Source of the DNA: Collinsella aerofaciens | GTDB lineage: Bacteria; Actinomycetota; Coriobacteriia; Coriobacteriales; Coriobacteriaceae | Length of the DNA: 64,000 nt | Assembly (NCBI RefSeq): GCF_015554145.1 | Contig: NZ_JADNHZ010000005.1 | Location: 58,600 to 122,599, forward strand | Reading direction: 5' to 3' | Program-made: the position numbers and the translations under genes | In this document: piece by piece, positions 1 to 8,022 of the stretch | Layout: each line of letters opens with the position of its first letter | Numbering within the stretch: the first letter of the stretch is position 1 | The notes under the pieces: generated by a model | Databases searched by the model: none | What the model was told of the DNA's origin: nothing | What the model saw: the letters and a program-made list of their open reading frames with translations, nothing else

Positions 1-1751
1 GCTGCCTGCTCGGCGGCCTCGACCACGGTGTCAGAAGCTGCACCGGCGGGGATGCAGCCGTTGCGGTAGGGGCTCTCGTCGCCTTCCTTGACGGCGACGC
101 CGTAGAAGCAGCTGCGGGCCAGACGGTTGAACACGCCGGTCAAAAGGGCGCTCTCCTTAAGGGCCGGGTCGATAACGCGCTTGTCGTCGCAGGCGCGTAC
201 CTCGTTGCCGTCCTTGTCCTTGCCGGTCACACGCGTGTCGTATGCCTTGGGGCTAAAGCTTACCGGCTTCTCGGACAGGCCGAGCGACAGCCAGTGCGCA
301 CGCATCTGCTCGCAGGTGTAGTGGTTGAGCAGGTCGTCTGCCGGCGGGGGAGGCGTCTGCGAGGACGAGCTGGCCTTTTTGCCCATGTAGAGCAGGTGGT
401 AGCAGGCGCTGACGGTGCTCTGCGTGAGGTCCCAGCCCAGGGCCTCCCACATGGCGGTCTGCGCGATGCAGTAGAAGTAGATGTTGTCCTGACCGATAAA
501 CTGGTAGATCTGCGCGTCGTCCGAGCACCACCAGTCGCGCCAGTCGAGCGAGCTGTGCTGGTAGGTGGGCGCGGGGACCTGCGTGGAGTCGGCAGCGGGC
601 TCGCCCATGAGGGCGGCATCCTGGGCGGCGACGCCCTCGGTCACGCCGGCTGCCTTGGCATCGCGCGCGAGCACGGTACGCGTATAGCTGATGGGCGCCC
701 ACAGGCTCTCGGGCCAGCACCAGCAGGTGACGTCGGAGACGCCATCGACCTCGGGCACCGGAACGCCCCAGTCGATGTTGCCGGTGATGCGGAAGGGCAC
801 GAGCGCCTTGCCGCTGCGGAAGCGCACGCCGCCGTTGGCGAGCACCGCGTGGGCGTCGTCGCGCTCCTTCCAGCTGGGGAAGGTGACGGTAAAGCTGCTC
901 TTGTTGCCCTCGGGTTCCAGCACGGTGTGCTCGGGGAGCTGGTCCTCGACGGCATCGAAGGCCTCGCGGAACTTGTTCTGGATGTAGAGCTGAGCCGGCA
1001 GCAGCCACTCCTCCATGGTCTTGGAGACCACGGAGCGAACCTGCGGGTTCTGGGCGAGCTTGGCGGTATAGGTCTTCATAAAGTCGAGGTAGGCCGGCAG
1101 ATCAAAGTAGAGATTGTCGACTGGGCGCAGCTCGGGCACCTCCCCGGTGAGCTGGCTCTTGGGCGCGATGAGCTCCTCGGGCTCAAACTGGTGACCCAGG
1201 TCGCACTCGTCGGCGTACGCCTTCTCGGACTTGCAGCCCTGGATGGGGCAGCGGCCGATCACCTGACGGCCGTTGAGGAACGTGCCGGCCTTGGCGTCGT
1301 AGAACTGCAACGTGGAGCGCTTGGAGATGGTGCCCTGCTCGTGCAGGCGCTTGATAATCTCGGCGGTCACCTCGTTGTGAATCTGCGCAGCCGGCTCAAG
1401 GCCCGAGCCGCCGTAGATATCGCAGCTGATGTTGTAGTTGTTGAGGGTCGCGGCCTGGCGGGAGTGATTGGACTCGACATACTCGCCGATGGACTTGTCG
1501 TAGCCCTCGTTCTCCTTGAGTTTGCGGTAGCTCTCCATGATGGGCGAACCGTAGCAGTCGGTGCCCGAGGTGAAGATGACGTTTTCGCGGCCCAGGCGGT
1601 CACGCAGGAAGCGGGCGAAGAAGTCGGCCGGGACAAAGACGCCGCCGACGTGGCCAAAGTGCAGGCCCTTGTTGCCGTAGGGCTCGCCGGCGGTAACGAT
1701 GGCGCGGCGCGGCCAGCTGGGACGGTCGTTCATGGAATATTTGGATGCCAT
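1..1751 (-). CDS. metG: Methionyl-tRNA synthetase, partial (3' end outside window)
   Basis: Class I aminoacyl-tRNA synthetase that charges tRNA-Met in the cytosol. About 583 codons are visible and the C-terminus lies off the left edge. Start ATG at 1751 has an AAGGAG-type ribosome site. The HIGH signature is HFGH at residues 31-34, followed by a MetRS-like FTSGTDCYGSP block. A zinc-knuckle-like region (GRCPIQGCKSEKAYADEC) leads into FEPEELI and ELRPVDNLYFDL, both typical of MetRS. The KMSKS loop is divergent: MGKKASSSS near residue 457, with Ala and Ser where Met/Ile and Lys are usual. The gene diverges from the DUF3267 gene at 1884. MetRS is the best match; the departure from the consensus KMSKS is the only odd point. 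Confidence 0.85.
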   Translation of the reverse strand, partial: MASKYSMNDRPSWPRRAIVTAGEPYGNKGLHFGHVGGVFVPADFFARFLRDRLGRENVIFTSGTDCYGSPIMESYRKLKENEGYDKSIGEYVESNHSRQAATLNNYNISCDIYGGSGLEPAAQIHNEVTAEIIKRLHEQGTISKRSTLQFYDAKAGTFLNGRQVIGRCPIQGCKSEKAYADECDLGHQFEPEELIAPKSQLTGEVPELRPVDNLYFDLPAYLDFMKTYTAKLAQNPQVRSVVSKTMEEWLLPAQLYIQNKFREAFDAVEDQLPEHTVLEPEGNKSSFTVTFPSWKERDDAHAVLANGGVRFRSGKALVPFRITGNIDWGVPVPEVDGVSDVTCWCWPESLWAPISYTRTVLARDAKAAGVTEGVAAQDAALMGEPAADSTQVPAPTYQHSSLDWRDWWCSDDAQIYQFIGQDNIYFYCIAQTAMWEALGWDLTQSTVSACYHLLYMGKKASSSSQTPPPPADDLLNHYTCEQMRAHWLSLGLSEKPVSFSPKAYDTRVTGKDKDGNEVRACDDKRVIDPALKESALLTGVFNRLARSCFYGVAVKEGDESPYRNGCIPAGAASDTVVEAAEQA

Positions 1752-1883
1752 GGGACTCCTTCGCATATGGTGGGAGCGCGGCCGGGCACGGGGTTCGGCA
1801 GCGCGGTGGTCAATTCGTGCATATCGTTCGACATTATCGCACATGCGGGCGGGTGCGTGGCAGGGGCGCTATCCTAAGATGCT

Positions 1884-2453
1884 ATGAATGAGATTTCCAA
1901 CATACATGCGTTTGAGGACGAGGATTTTCTACACGCTTGCTTCGTGTGGGGGATGGCCGTGATCGCGGTGTTTGCCGTGTGCCTGGTGCCGGTGTTTATG
2001 CTGTTGGGCGGGCCTGCGGACTTGGACGCGGCTGAGGCGGGCGGCTGGATGGCTGTCGTGGGCTGGATAGTCGGCTTGGCTGCGGTCTCAATGGCATCGT
2101 TTGCCGTGCACGAGCTGGTGCATGCGGTGTTTTTTAAGCTGCTGGCGCCTGCGGGCGCGCAGGTGACCTTTGGGGCGAATCGCGAGACGGCGATGATCTA
2201 TGCCTGCGCCGAGGGCGTTGTGTATTCGCGCCGGCGGTACATGGCGGTTTGCCTGGCGCCGACGGTTGTTGTGACGACAGCATTTGCCCTGGGGTTTGCG
2301 TTCTCGGACTATCCGCTGCTGTGCTACCTGGCGGCTGGTCTGCACTTGTCGGGCTGTGTGGGTGATTGGTATTACGTGCGGACCATTCTGCGCGACCGCC
2401 GTATCGTCGCCTGCGAGGATACGTCCTTTGGCGTGCGCTTTTTCGCAAAGTAG
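1884..2453 (+). CDS. DUF3267 family membrane protein with HExxH motif
   Basis: A 189-residue integral membrane protein with about four hydrophobic segments. It carries H76-E77-L-V-H80, the HExxH zinc-metalloprotease signature, inside a membrane helix, as seen in the DUF3267 family. A second polar motif (FGANRETAMIYACAEG) follows the first helix pair. The family is thought to be metallopeptidase-like; the substrate is unknown. There is no good Shine-Dalgarno. TATCCT lies about 9 nt before the ATG, so a very short or absent 5' leader is possible. It diverges from metG with about 130 bp between them. Confidence 0.7.
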   Translation: MNEISNIHAFEDEDFLHACFVWGMAVIAVFAVCLVPVFMLLGGPADLDAAEAGGWMAVVGWIVGLAAVSMASFAVHELVHAVFFKLLAPAGAQVTFGANRETAMIYACAEGVVYSRRRYMAVCLAPTVVVTTAFALGFAFSDYPLLCYLAAGLHLSGCVGDWYYVRTILRDRRIVACEDTSFGVRFFAK

Positions 2454-2514
2454 TCTTTTTGGGACGGGGCTATTTTAGCTGCCATGATGTCGGGGTGAGT
2501 TTTCTGGGACGGGG
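2454..2514 (+). repeat. GGGACGGGG-type intergenic repeat, copy 1
   Basis: Two GGGACGGGG units lie between the DUF3267 stop and the queH ATG. The first block (GTCTTTTTGGGACGGGGCT) recurs in reverse complement at 52130-52150. The second GGGACGGGG ends directly at the queH start codon, so the repeat appears to supply the purine-rich ribosome site. Confidence 0.6.
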
Positions 2515-3096
2515 ATGTCGATGAAGTCGTTGTTGCTGCATGCGTGCTGTGCACCATGCTCGCTTGAGCCGGTTCGCCTGCTGCGCGAGGAGGGGTTTGA
2601 GCCCACGATTTGCTGGACCAATCCCAATATTCAACCGCGCGATGAATGGCGGCGGCGTCTGGACGAGCTGCGCCGGTGGTGTGCCGATGGCGACATCGAG
2701 CTCATCGAGGCGGGGGAGGACCGCGAGCGCTGGGAGGCCGGCGTGGCCCCGCTGGGTGCCGATCGGCCCCGTCGCTGTCGCTCGTGCTATGCCTTGCGCT
2801 TGGCCGAGGCATGCCGCGTGGCCCAGGAGCGCGGGTTTGAGTTTGTGGGCACGACGCTCGCCGTCTCGCCGTATCAGCTGTTCGATACCTGCAATGACGT
2901 GCTTGAGCGTTTGGCGGCCGCCCATGGGCTCACCCCGGTGATTCGCGATTTTCGCCCGTACTACCCCGAGGCTACGCGCCGCTCGCGCGAGCTGGGCATG
3001 TATCGGCAGAACTATTGCGGCTGCCGTTTCTCGGCGGTCGAGGCGGCCATGGATCGCGCCCGCATCCGCGACGAGCGCAAAGCCGCCAAAAAGTAG
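2515..3096 (+). CDS. queH: Epoxyqueuosine reductase QueH
   Basis: A 193-residue member of the DUF208/QueH family, which reduces epoxyqueuosine to queuosine in the tRNA wobble position and replaces the unrelated QueG. The family's cysteine motifs are visible: HACCAPCS at the N-terminus, RRCRSCYALRL near the middle and NYCGCRFS at the C-terminus, consistent with iron-sulfur and second-metal ligands. Length is normal. A second in-frame ATG lies at 2521. queA follows 64 bp downstream and tgt lies about 5 kb on, so the window holds the exchange, ring-transfer and last steps of the pathway. Confidence 0.9.
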   Translation: MSMKSLLLHACCAPCSLEPVRLLREEGFEPTICWTNPNIQPRDEWRRRLDELRRWCADGDIELIEAGEDRERWEAGVAPLGADRPRRCRSCYALRLAEACRVAQERGFEFVGTTLAVSPYQLFDTCNDVLERLAAAHGLTPVIRDFRPYYPEATRRSRELGMYRQNYCGCRFSAVEAAMDRARIRDERKAAKK

Positions 3097-3160
3097 TTCA
3101 TTTGGGACGTCAGCCTGCTAGGATGTAGAGCGGACTTTAGCTATATAAGGAGTATCCGAC

Positions 3161-4378
3161 GTGTCTATGCGTACCGATGATTTTGACTACAACCTTCCTG
3201 AGGAACTGATTGCCCAGGCTCCTGCCGAGCCGCGCGACTCCTGCCGCCTGCTGGTGGTGGATCGCAAAGGCTCCCAGGCGGGGAAGCCGCTGGAGCACGG
3301 CGGTACCGTTGAGCACCGCATCTTCCGCGACATCATCGACTATATCGAGCCGGGCGATGTGCTCGTCATCAACAAGACGCGTGTGATGCCGGCCCGCCTG
3401 ATCGGTCGCAAAGCCGGCTCGGGTGGCGTGGTCGAGACGCTGCTGCTCAAGCGCCGTGAGGATGTTGACCCGCTGGGCCACGTTTGGGAGTGCCTGGTCA
3501 AGCCGGGTAAGCGCCTGAAGCCCGGTGCTCAGATTGAGTATCGCGCCGGTGGCGCCCATGCGCCCGAGGGGGCTCCCGTGGTGCTGACGGCCGAGGTCAT
3601 CGACTTTGTCACCGATAGCCGCGGAGGCCGTCTGGTGCGCTTTGAGCCGGCCGGCTGCAATGCCGCCGGCGAGCCGCGCACGCTCGACGAGGCCATTCAT
3701 GCTGCCGGTCACGTGCCGCTGCCGCCCTACATTACCGATTACGAGGGCGATCCCGAGAAGTACCAGACCGTCTACGCCATGAAGGAGGAGCACTCGGCTG
3801 CCGCTCCTACGGCGGGTCTGCACTTTACCCCCGAGCTCATGGCCGCTATCGAGGCCAAGGGCGCGAAGTTTGCCGCCGTCGAGCTCGAGGTGGGTATTGA
3901 TACCTTCCGTCTGGTGGAGGAGGACGACCCCACGCAGCACGTCATGCACACCGAGCGCTACCACGTGTCACAGGAGGTTGTCGACGCCGTGCATAAGGCG
4001 AAGGCCGAGGGGCACCGCGTGATCGCCGTCGGCACCACCGCAGTACGCTCGCTCGAGAGCGCCTTTGACGCTGAGGCACCGGTGTCCGATCCGGCCGTGA
4101 CGGCGCGCTATTTTGAGGGCCGCGAGGACGGGGCCGATACACTTGGCCGCGGTGACATCGTGGTGCGCGAGAACGCCACGACGCAGCTCTACCTCATGCC
4201 CGGATCGACCTATCACGTGGTCGACGCGCTGATCACAAACTTCCACGTGCCGCGCTCCACGCTCATGATGCTCGTGAGCGCGCTTGCCACCCGCGACCAG
4301 ATCATGGATGCCTACGCCGCTGCTATCGAAGAGCGCTACCGCTTCTTCAGCTTTGGCGACGCGATGCTCATTTGTTAG
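3161..4378 (+). CDS. queA: S-adenosylmethionine:tRNA ribosyltransferase-isomerase QueA
   Basis: Transfers and isomerises the ribosyl group of SAM onto 7-aminomethyl-7-deazaguanine in tRNA, giving epoxyqueuosine. The product is 405 residues, longer than the usual ~340-350, with extra residues near the N-terminus. QueA hallmarks are DVLVINKTRVMPARL, GAHAPEGAP-type spacing, AAPTAGLHFTPEL and NFHVPRSTLMMLVSA. The chosen start is GTG at 3161, about 9 nt after AAGGAG; an ATG two codons on (3167) is the alternative. It probably shares a transcript with queH. A structured element begins directly after its stop codon. Confidence 0.93.
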   Translation: MSMRTDDFDYNLPEELIAQAPAEPRDSCRLLVVDRKGSQAGKPLEHGGTVEHRIFRDIIDYIEPGDVLVINKTRVMPARLIGRKAGSGGVVETLLLKRREDVDPLGHVWECLVKPGKRLKPGAQIEYRAGGAHAPEGAPVVLTAEVIDFVTDSRGGRLVRFEPAGCNAAGEPRTLDEAIHAAGHVPLPPYITDYEGDPEKYQTVYAMKEEHSAAAPTAGLHFTPELMAAIEAKGAKFAAVELEVGIDTFRLVEEDDPTQHVMHTERYHVSQEVVDAVHKAKAEGHRVIAVGTTAVRSLESAFDAEAPVSDPAVTARYFEGREDGADTLGRGDIVVRENATTQLYLMPGSTYHVVDALITNFHVPRSTLMMLVSALATRDQIMDAYAAAIEERYRFFSFGDAMLIC

Positions 4379-4540
4379 TTACGCGGTTCTACGAACCGCG
4401 TAACCAGTTGACGCTGCAAACGCCCCTAAGCGGCAATCTGACGTTCAATCGTCGGGCATGACCAGAAGGTCAATGCCCTCCTCTTTCACGTCACCTTGCT
4501 CGCTTAGGGGCGTTTTCGCTGACTTTGCCAAAGCATCGGC
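4379..4540 (+). ncRNA. Structured intergenic element with AGAA tetraloop, copy A
   Basis: Starts one base after the queA stop. Parts in order: an 11-bp hairpin with a TAC loop (arms 4379-4389 and 4393-4403); the spacer GTTGACGCTGC; a 12-bp outer stem (4421-4432 with 4501-4512); an inner hairpin (4454-4478) closed by GACC-AGAA-GGTC; a CTCCTCTTT segment; and a tail resembling CGCTGAC-TTGCCAAAGCATCGGC. The same architecture recurs at 7570 and 41041 with different stem sequences. There is no clear U-run, so it is not a plain terminator. It could act as RNA or as DNA. Confidence 0.55.
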
Positions 4541-4547
4541 AGGTACT

Positions 4548-4650
4548 CATTGGTGACGTACTTAAATGAGTGCCTGCAGAATGAGAGTGGATAATCTCCC
4601 GTTTTTGGCCTGCTTGGGGGCTCAAAGTGGGAGATTATCCACTCTCGTCA
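4548..4650. repeat. GTGGGAGATTATCCAC hairpin repeat, copy 1
   Basis: A small hairpin (ACTCATT...AATGAGT with GTGACGTAC in its loop) is followed by an 18-bp perfect inverted repeat, 4583-4600 with 4629-4646 (GAGAGTGGATAATCTCCC and its complement). A near copy with the same two-part order lies at 7779-7880. Neither follows a gene directly; each sits behind the AGAA-loop element. Confidence 0.75.
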
Positions 4651-4654
4651 TTGG

Positions 4655-4713
4655 GCTAGTCGTTGGGGACGTTCTTGTTTGACTAGTCGTTTAAGAACGT
4701 CCCCAATGACTAC
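4655..4713. repeat. GACTAGTC/GGGGACGTTC palindromic repeat
   Basis: A 20-bp inverted repeat (TAGTCGTTGGGGACGTTCTT pairing with a downstream arm, one mismatch) with GACTAGTC in the middle. It overlaps the 3' end of the coiled-coil gene on the minus strand. The right half recurs at 42986-43020 and, truncated, at 63300-63322. Confidence 0.75.
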
Positions 4714-6473
4714 TTGCTTGCGAACAGCCAGACTAGGATGATCGCCAGGATTGCGGCGACGATGCAGACGATGGCGCCGGTGAATTTGATGCGTGAGTCG
4801 CGGGTGCGCTCTCGTACGTCGTCTTCGGCGGCCTCGAGCTGGGCGACTTCTCGCTCGGTCTCGGCGTGTTCGGCTTTGTCTCGGGCCAAGGATCCTGCAA
4901 GCGACTCAGTGATCTCTGGGTGGTCGTGCACTTCGGTCGCCTGTTCGATGATCGACTGCGCATGTGCGGCATCTGCTTGGGCGTTGGCGATGCTCTGCTC
5001 CTGGTCGCGGCGTGCCTTGTCCTCGGCAGTGATCTTCTCGTGCAGTTCGCGCTGACGAGTCGCGGCGGCTGTCTTCGCCGTCTGCAGCTCGTCGCGCGCG
5101 GCATCGGCTTCGGTCGTCACGGCTTGGTGCGCGCGTTTTGCGTCGGCGATAGGGGCTTGAGCCTGCTCGACGGCCTGCTCGGCTGCGGCAAGCGAGTGCT
5201 CAAGGTCGGCGGTGATGCGCGGGACATCTTCTTCGGCTTTACGCAGGGCATCTGCCGTGTCGGAAATCTGCATCGAGAGCTCGCTGGTGCGCACCGTATA
5301 GTTGGCGGGATTTGCCGAGGGATTGCGTTGCAGCTCGGCATACTCATGGCGCAGCGTCTCGAGCTGGGCGCGCGTGGCGTCGACGGTTTGTTGTGCGGCC
5401 GCAATGCCGGCGTCTCGCTCGGCCTTCACCTTGTCGCGGATGCGCTTGGAATCCTCAAGACGTCGAACGAGGCGGTTGCCGGTCTCGCGAGAGCTCGCCT
5501 CGCGGGCCTCCACGGCGTCGAGCGCGGCCTTCAGGCGGAGCTCAGTCGCGTCATCCTCTGTCTTCATTTGTTCGAGCTGACCAGTGAGCTCTGTCGCTTT
5601 GGCGGCGTGGGCATCACGGTCAATCTCGGCTGCCGCAGCGGTCTTTTGCGCTGTGGCGATCGCCTGACGCTGGTCGGCGACGATCTGGTCGTAGCGGCCT
5701 GCGATATCCTGGCGCGTCTCGAGTTCCTCGGCCTGATCGGCAATGCGCTGCTCAAGTTCGGCCAGGTGGGCGCGGGCATCGGCAAGTGCCTTTTTCGCGG
5801 CGTTCATCTCGCGCATGGCCGAGGCGCCCTGGGCGATAAAGGTGCCCACGGCGTTCGCAGTGTTCGAGACAGCGGTCCCCAGATCGCGGCTCGCGGCGGG
5901 GGAGTGCGGGGCAGTCGGGCGAGCGGTGTCGGCAGCGTCCGCATCGGCAGTCTGCGGCACGGCGATATTGCCGGTACCGCCTTCGATCACAGAAAAGCCT
6001 GCTGCGTGCGGGTCGACCGCATCGGTGCCAATCGTGGGATGCTCGAGCTGCAGAAACGAGGGCATGGTGCTGCCCTGGTCGGCAACCGGAGTCTCGCCGG
6101 GTACGAAGGTCGAGGCTGCCTCGGCGGCCTCCTCTTCCTCGGCGTCAACGTCAGCGTCGGCCACGGCGTCTTTCATCGCTTTGACGGCATCCATCATGGA
6201 GTCCATGACGGCGTCGAGCTCTTCTTCCGAAGAAACCTCGATAGGGCCCGCAGCTTGCGGAGCAGTATCCTGTACGGGGTGGTCGTCCTGAGCGGGCGCA
6301 TCGTCGTTTTGCTCGTCTGCATCTTCGGCGCCAGGGGTTTCCGCCGTAGCGCTTTCGTCCAAGAATGGGCCGTCGAGGTCAATATCATCGCAGGTCACAG
6401 CGTCGGCATCTGCAGTGACGTCTGCGGAATCATCAATATGCTGTTGAGTCTGGGGGTCCAGCTCGTCTGTCAT
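4710..6473 (-). CDS. Coiled-coil protein with C-terminal membrane anchor
   Basis: Not a recognised family. From the chosen start (ATG 6473, MTDELDPQ..., 9 nt after GAGGAG) it is 587 residues. An acidic, low-complexity N-terminal region (about 1-200, rich in D/E/A) is followed by a long Ala/Glu/Gln-rich coiled coil (about 215-550, heptad-like, resembling SMC or tropomyosin-type helices). A single C-terminal hydrophobic segment (FTGAIVCIVAAILAIILVWL) precedes FASK. It is probably tail-anchored with the coil in the cytoplasm. An in-frame upstream extension to 6596 lacks a ribosome site and was not used. It is monocistronic and convergent with queA. Function unknown. Confidence 0.7.
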   Translation of the reverse strand: MTDELDPQTQQHIDDSADVTADADAVTCDDIDLDGPFLDESATAETPGAEDADEQNDDAPAQDDHPVQDTAPQAAGPIEVSSEEELDAVMDSMMDAVKAMKDAVADADVDAEEEEAAEAASTFVPGETPVADQGSTMPSFLQLEHPTIGTDAVDPHAAGFSVIEGGTGNIAVPQTADADAADTARPTAPHSPAASRDLGTAVSNTANAVGTFIAQGASAMREMNAAKKALADARAHLAELEQRIADQAEELETRQDIAGRYDQIVADQRQAIATAQKTAAAAEIDRDAHAAKATELTGQLEQMKTEDDATELRLKAALDAVEAREASSRETGNRLVRRLEDSKRIRDKVKAERDAGIAAAQQTVDATRAQLETLRHEYAELQRNPSANPANYTVRTSELSMQISDTADALRKAEEDVPRITADLEHSLAAAEQAVEQAQAPIADAKRAHQAVTTEADAARDELQTAKTAAATRQRELHEKITAEDKARRDQEQSIANAQADAAHAQSIIEQATEVHDHPEITESLAGSLARDKAEHAETEREVAQLEAAEDDVRERTRDSRIKFTGAIVCIVAAILAIILVWLFASK

Positions 6474-6767
6474 AGGCATGTGCTCCTCATCGTTGTTTGT
6501 CACCCTATGATAAAGTCTCGCGCCGACATCCCGCGCGCTGCAGCAAAGTTTCAAAACGTGTTCGATGGCTCGCGTCGATAGCAAAAACTCGGCCACTTTA
6601 TCCAGTTTGTACTTGACATTCCCTTCGCCGAAAGACGTTGCGCCGTTCGCCTGCCATGGGCTTTATTTTTCACTTGAACCCGCTAAAGTTGCATTTCAGC
6701 TTTTGGCGCGTGAAGTTGGATGCGCGCAGTCGACGGGCAGGCCCGTCGCGATTTGAAAGGACTTTAT

Positions 6768-7568
6768 ATGGGACTTTTCACTGGTAAGACCGTGATCGTC
6801 ACCGGCGGCGGCAAGGCCACGCTTAAGGACGGCTCCGCTGGCTCCATCGGCTACGGTATCGATATCGCTTTTGCCAAGGAGGGCGCAAACCTCGTCATCA
6901 CCGGCCGCAACGTCGCCAAGCTCGAGGCCGCCAAGGAATCCCTCGAGGCCGAGTACGGTGTCAAGGTTCTGCCTGTTCAGGCCGATGTTTCTGCTGGTCA
7001 GGACAACGAGGCTGTCGTCCAGAACGTCATCGACAAGGCCATTGAGGAGTTCGGTCGCATCGACGCCGTCGTCAACAACGCTCAGGCCAGCGCCTCGGGC
7101 GTGACCATTGCCGATCACACCATGGATCAGTTTAACCTGGCCATTTACTCTGGCCTGTATGCCACCTACCTGTACATGCAGAAGGCCTATCCGCACCTGA
7201 AGGAGACCAAGGGCTCCGTGGTCAACTTTGCTTCGGGCGCCGGCCTGTTTGGCAACTACGGCCAGTGCAGCTATGCCGCCGCCAAGGAAGGCATCCGTGG
7301 TCTGACTCGCGTTGCCGCCAACGAGTGGGGCAAGGACGGCATCAACGTCAATATCGTTTGCCCGCTTGCTTGGACCGCCGCGCTCGAGAACTTCCAGGAT
7401 GCCTATCCCGAGGCGTTCAAGGCCAACGTCCACATGCCGCCGGCAGGCCACTACGGCGACGTCGAGAAGGAAATCGGCCGCGTTGTCGTTCAGCTCTGCG
7501 GTCCCGACTTTAAGTATATGAACGGCGAGACCGTCACCCTCGAGGGTGGCATGGGCCAGCGTCCGTAG
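6768..7568 (+). CDS. SDR-family oxidoreductase, 12-alpha-hydroxysteroid dehydrogenase-like
   Basis: A 266-residue classical short-chain dehydrogenase. The nucleotide-binding region is VTGGGKATLKDGSAGSIGYG, followed by ITGRN, which suggests NADP(H) preference. NNAQASASGV replaces the usual NNAG. The active site is ASGAG plus SYAAAKEGIRGL (Ser, Tyr and Lys of the triad). NNAQASASG, SGAGLFGN and the C-terminal FKYMNGETVTLEGGMGQRP closely resemble, from memory, clostridial and Eggerthella 12-alpha-HSDHs that oxidise the cholic acid 12-OH. Start ATG 6768 follows GAAAGGA; a longer in-frame start at 6720 has no ribosome site. Monocistronic. The substrate assignment is inference; SDR membership is certain. 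Confidence 0.75.
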   Translation: MGLFTGKTVIVTGGGKATLKDGSAGSIGYGIDIAFAKEGANLVITGRNVAKLEAAKESLEAEYGVKVLPVQADVSAGQDNEAVVQNVIDKAIEEFGRIDAVVNNAQASASGVTIADHTMDQFNLAIYSGLYATYLYMQKAYPHLKETKGSVVNFASGAGLFGNYGQCSYAAAKEGIRGLTRVAANEWGKDGINVNIVCPLAWTAALENFQDAYPEAFKANVHMPPAGHYGDVEKEIGRVVVQLCGPDFKYMNGETVTLEGGMGQRP

Positions 7569-7569
7569 G

Positions 7570-7738
7570 GTTACGCGGTTTTACCAAACCGCGTAACGGG
7601 TCGACGCTGCGCGGTCACCAGGGCGACAACTTGTCATTCAAAGAGGGCGGCATGACCAGAAGGTCAATGCCGCCCTCTTTTCATGCCAATTTGTTCGCCC
7701 TGGTGACCGCTCGCTGACGTTGTCAAAACATCGGCGTT
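7570..7738 (+). ncRNA. Structured intergenic element with AGAA tetraloop, copy B
   Basis: Begins two bases after the SDR stop. Leading hairpin arms 7570-7581 and 7586-7597 with a TACC loop; GTCGACGCTGC spacer; outer stem 7611-7629 with 7691-7710 (about 19 bp, one bulge); inner hairpin 7640-7680 with 14 bp, a bulged A, then GACC-AGAA-GGTC; tail CGCTGACGTTGTCAAAACATCGGCG. The outer stem sequence is unrelated to copies A and C yet fully paired. The last 17 nt of the tail are partly duplicated in tandem (7724-7757). Confidence 0.6.
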
Positions 7739-7778
7739 GCCAAAATATCGGCGTTGCCGTGGCTGGTAAATAGCTCCA

Positions 7779-7880
7779 CTCATCGGGGACGTACTTAAAT
7801 GAGTGCCCGCAGAATGAAAGTGGATAATCTCCCGTTTTTGGGCTGTGCTTTGGGCAAAAGTGGGAGATTATCCACGCTCA
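7779..7880. repeat. GTGGGAGATTATCCAC hairpin repeat, copy 2
   Basis: First part: CACTCAT-CGGGGACGTACTTAA-ATGAGTG hairpin with GGGGAC in the loop. Second part: AAGTGGATAATCTCCC paired with GGGAGATTATCCAC around 7861-7874. It is closely similar to 4548-4650. Together with the AGAA element it fills most of the 454-bp gap before tgt. Confidence 0.75.
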
Positions 7881-7979
7881 TCCGGTAAGCGTCCAAAAAT
7901 CCACGCTCATTTGCCGTGTCCCTGCCGTATCCTCCTCGCACCAGTTTCTGTCGAGTCGGTGCTTCTTGCGGGTTGCCCG

Positions 7980-7985
7980 TATAAT
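7980..7985 (+). promoter_or_regulatory. Candidate -10 box for tgt
   Basis: A perfect TATAAT lies 38 nt before the tgt ATG. No good -35 hexamer is visible at 16-18 nt (CGGTGC region), so the promoter call rests on the -10 box alone. Confidence 0.45.
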
Positions 7986-8022
7986 GGTTTGCGTATGAAC
8001 CGCAACCAAGGAGTTCCAGTTT

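Noticed and set aside
253..1877. Long open frames on both strands over the metG region (about 251, 527 and 104 codons).
   Set aside because: They are out-of-frame shadows of metG in G+C-rich DNA: Arg-, Ala- or Gly-rich with no domain and no ribosome site. The metG frame itself is open from 1751 to the window edge with clear motifs.
7779..7880. The GTGGGAGATTATCCAC hairpin as the terminator of the SDR gene.
   Set aside because: No T-run follows, it lies more than 200 bp downstream, and the same unit recurs elsewhere behind a different gene, so a repeat is the better description.
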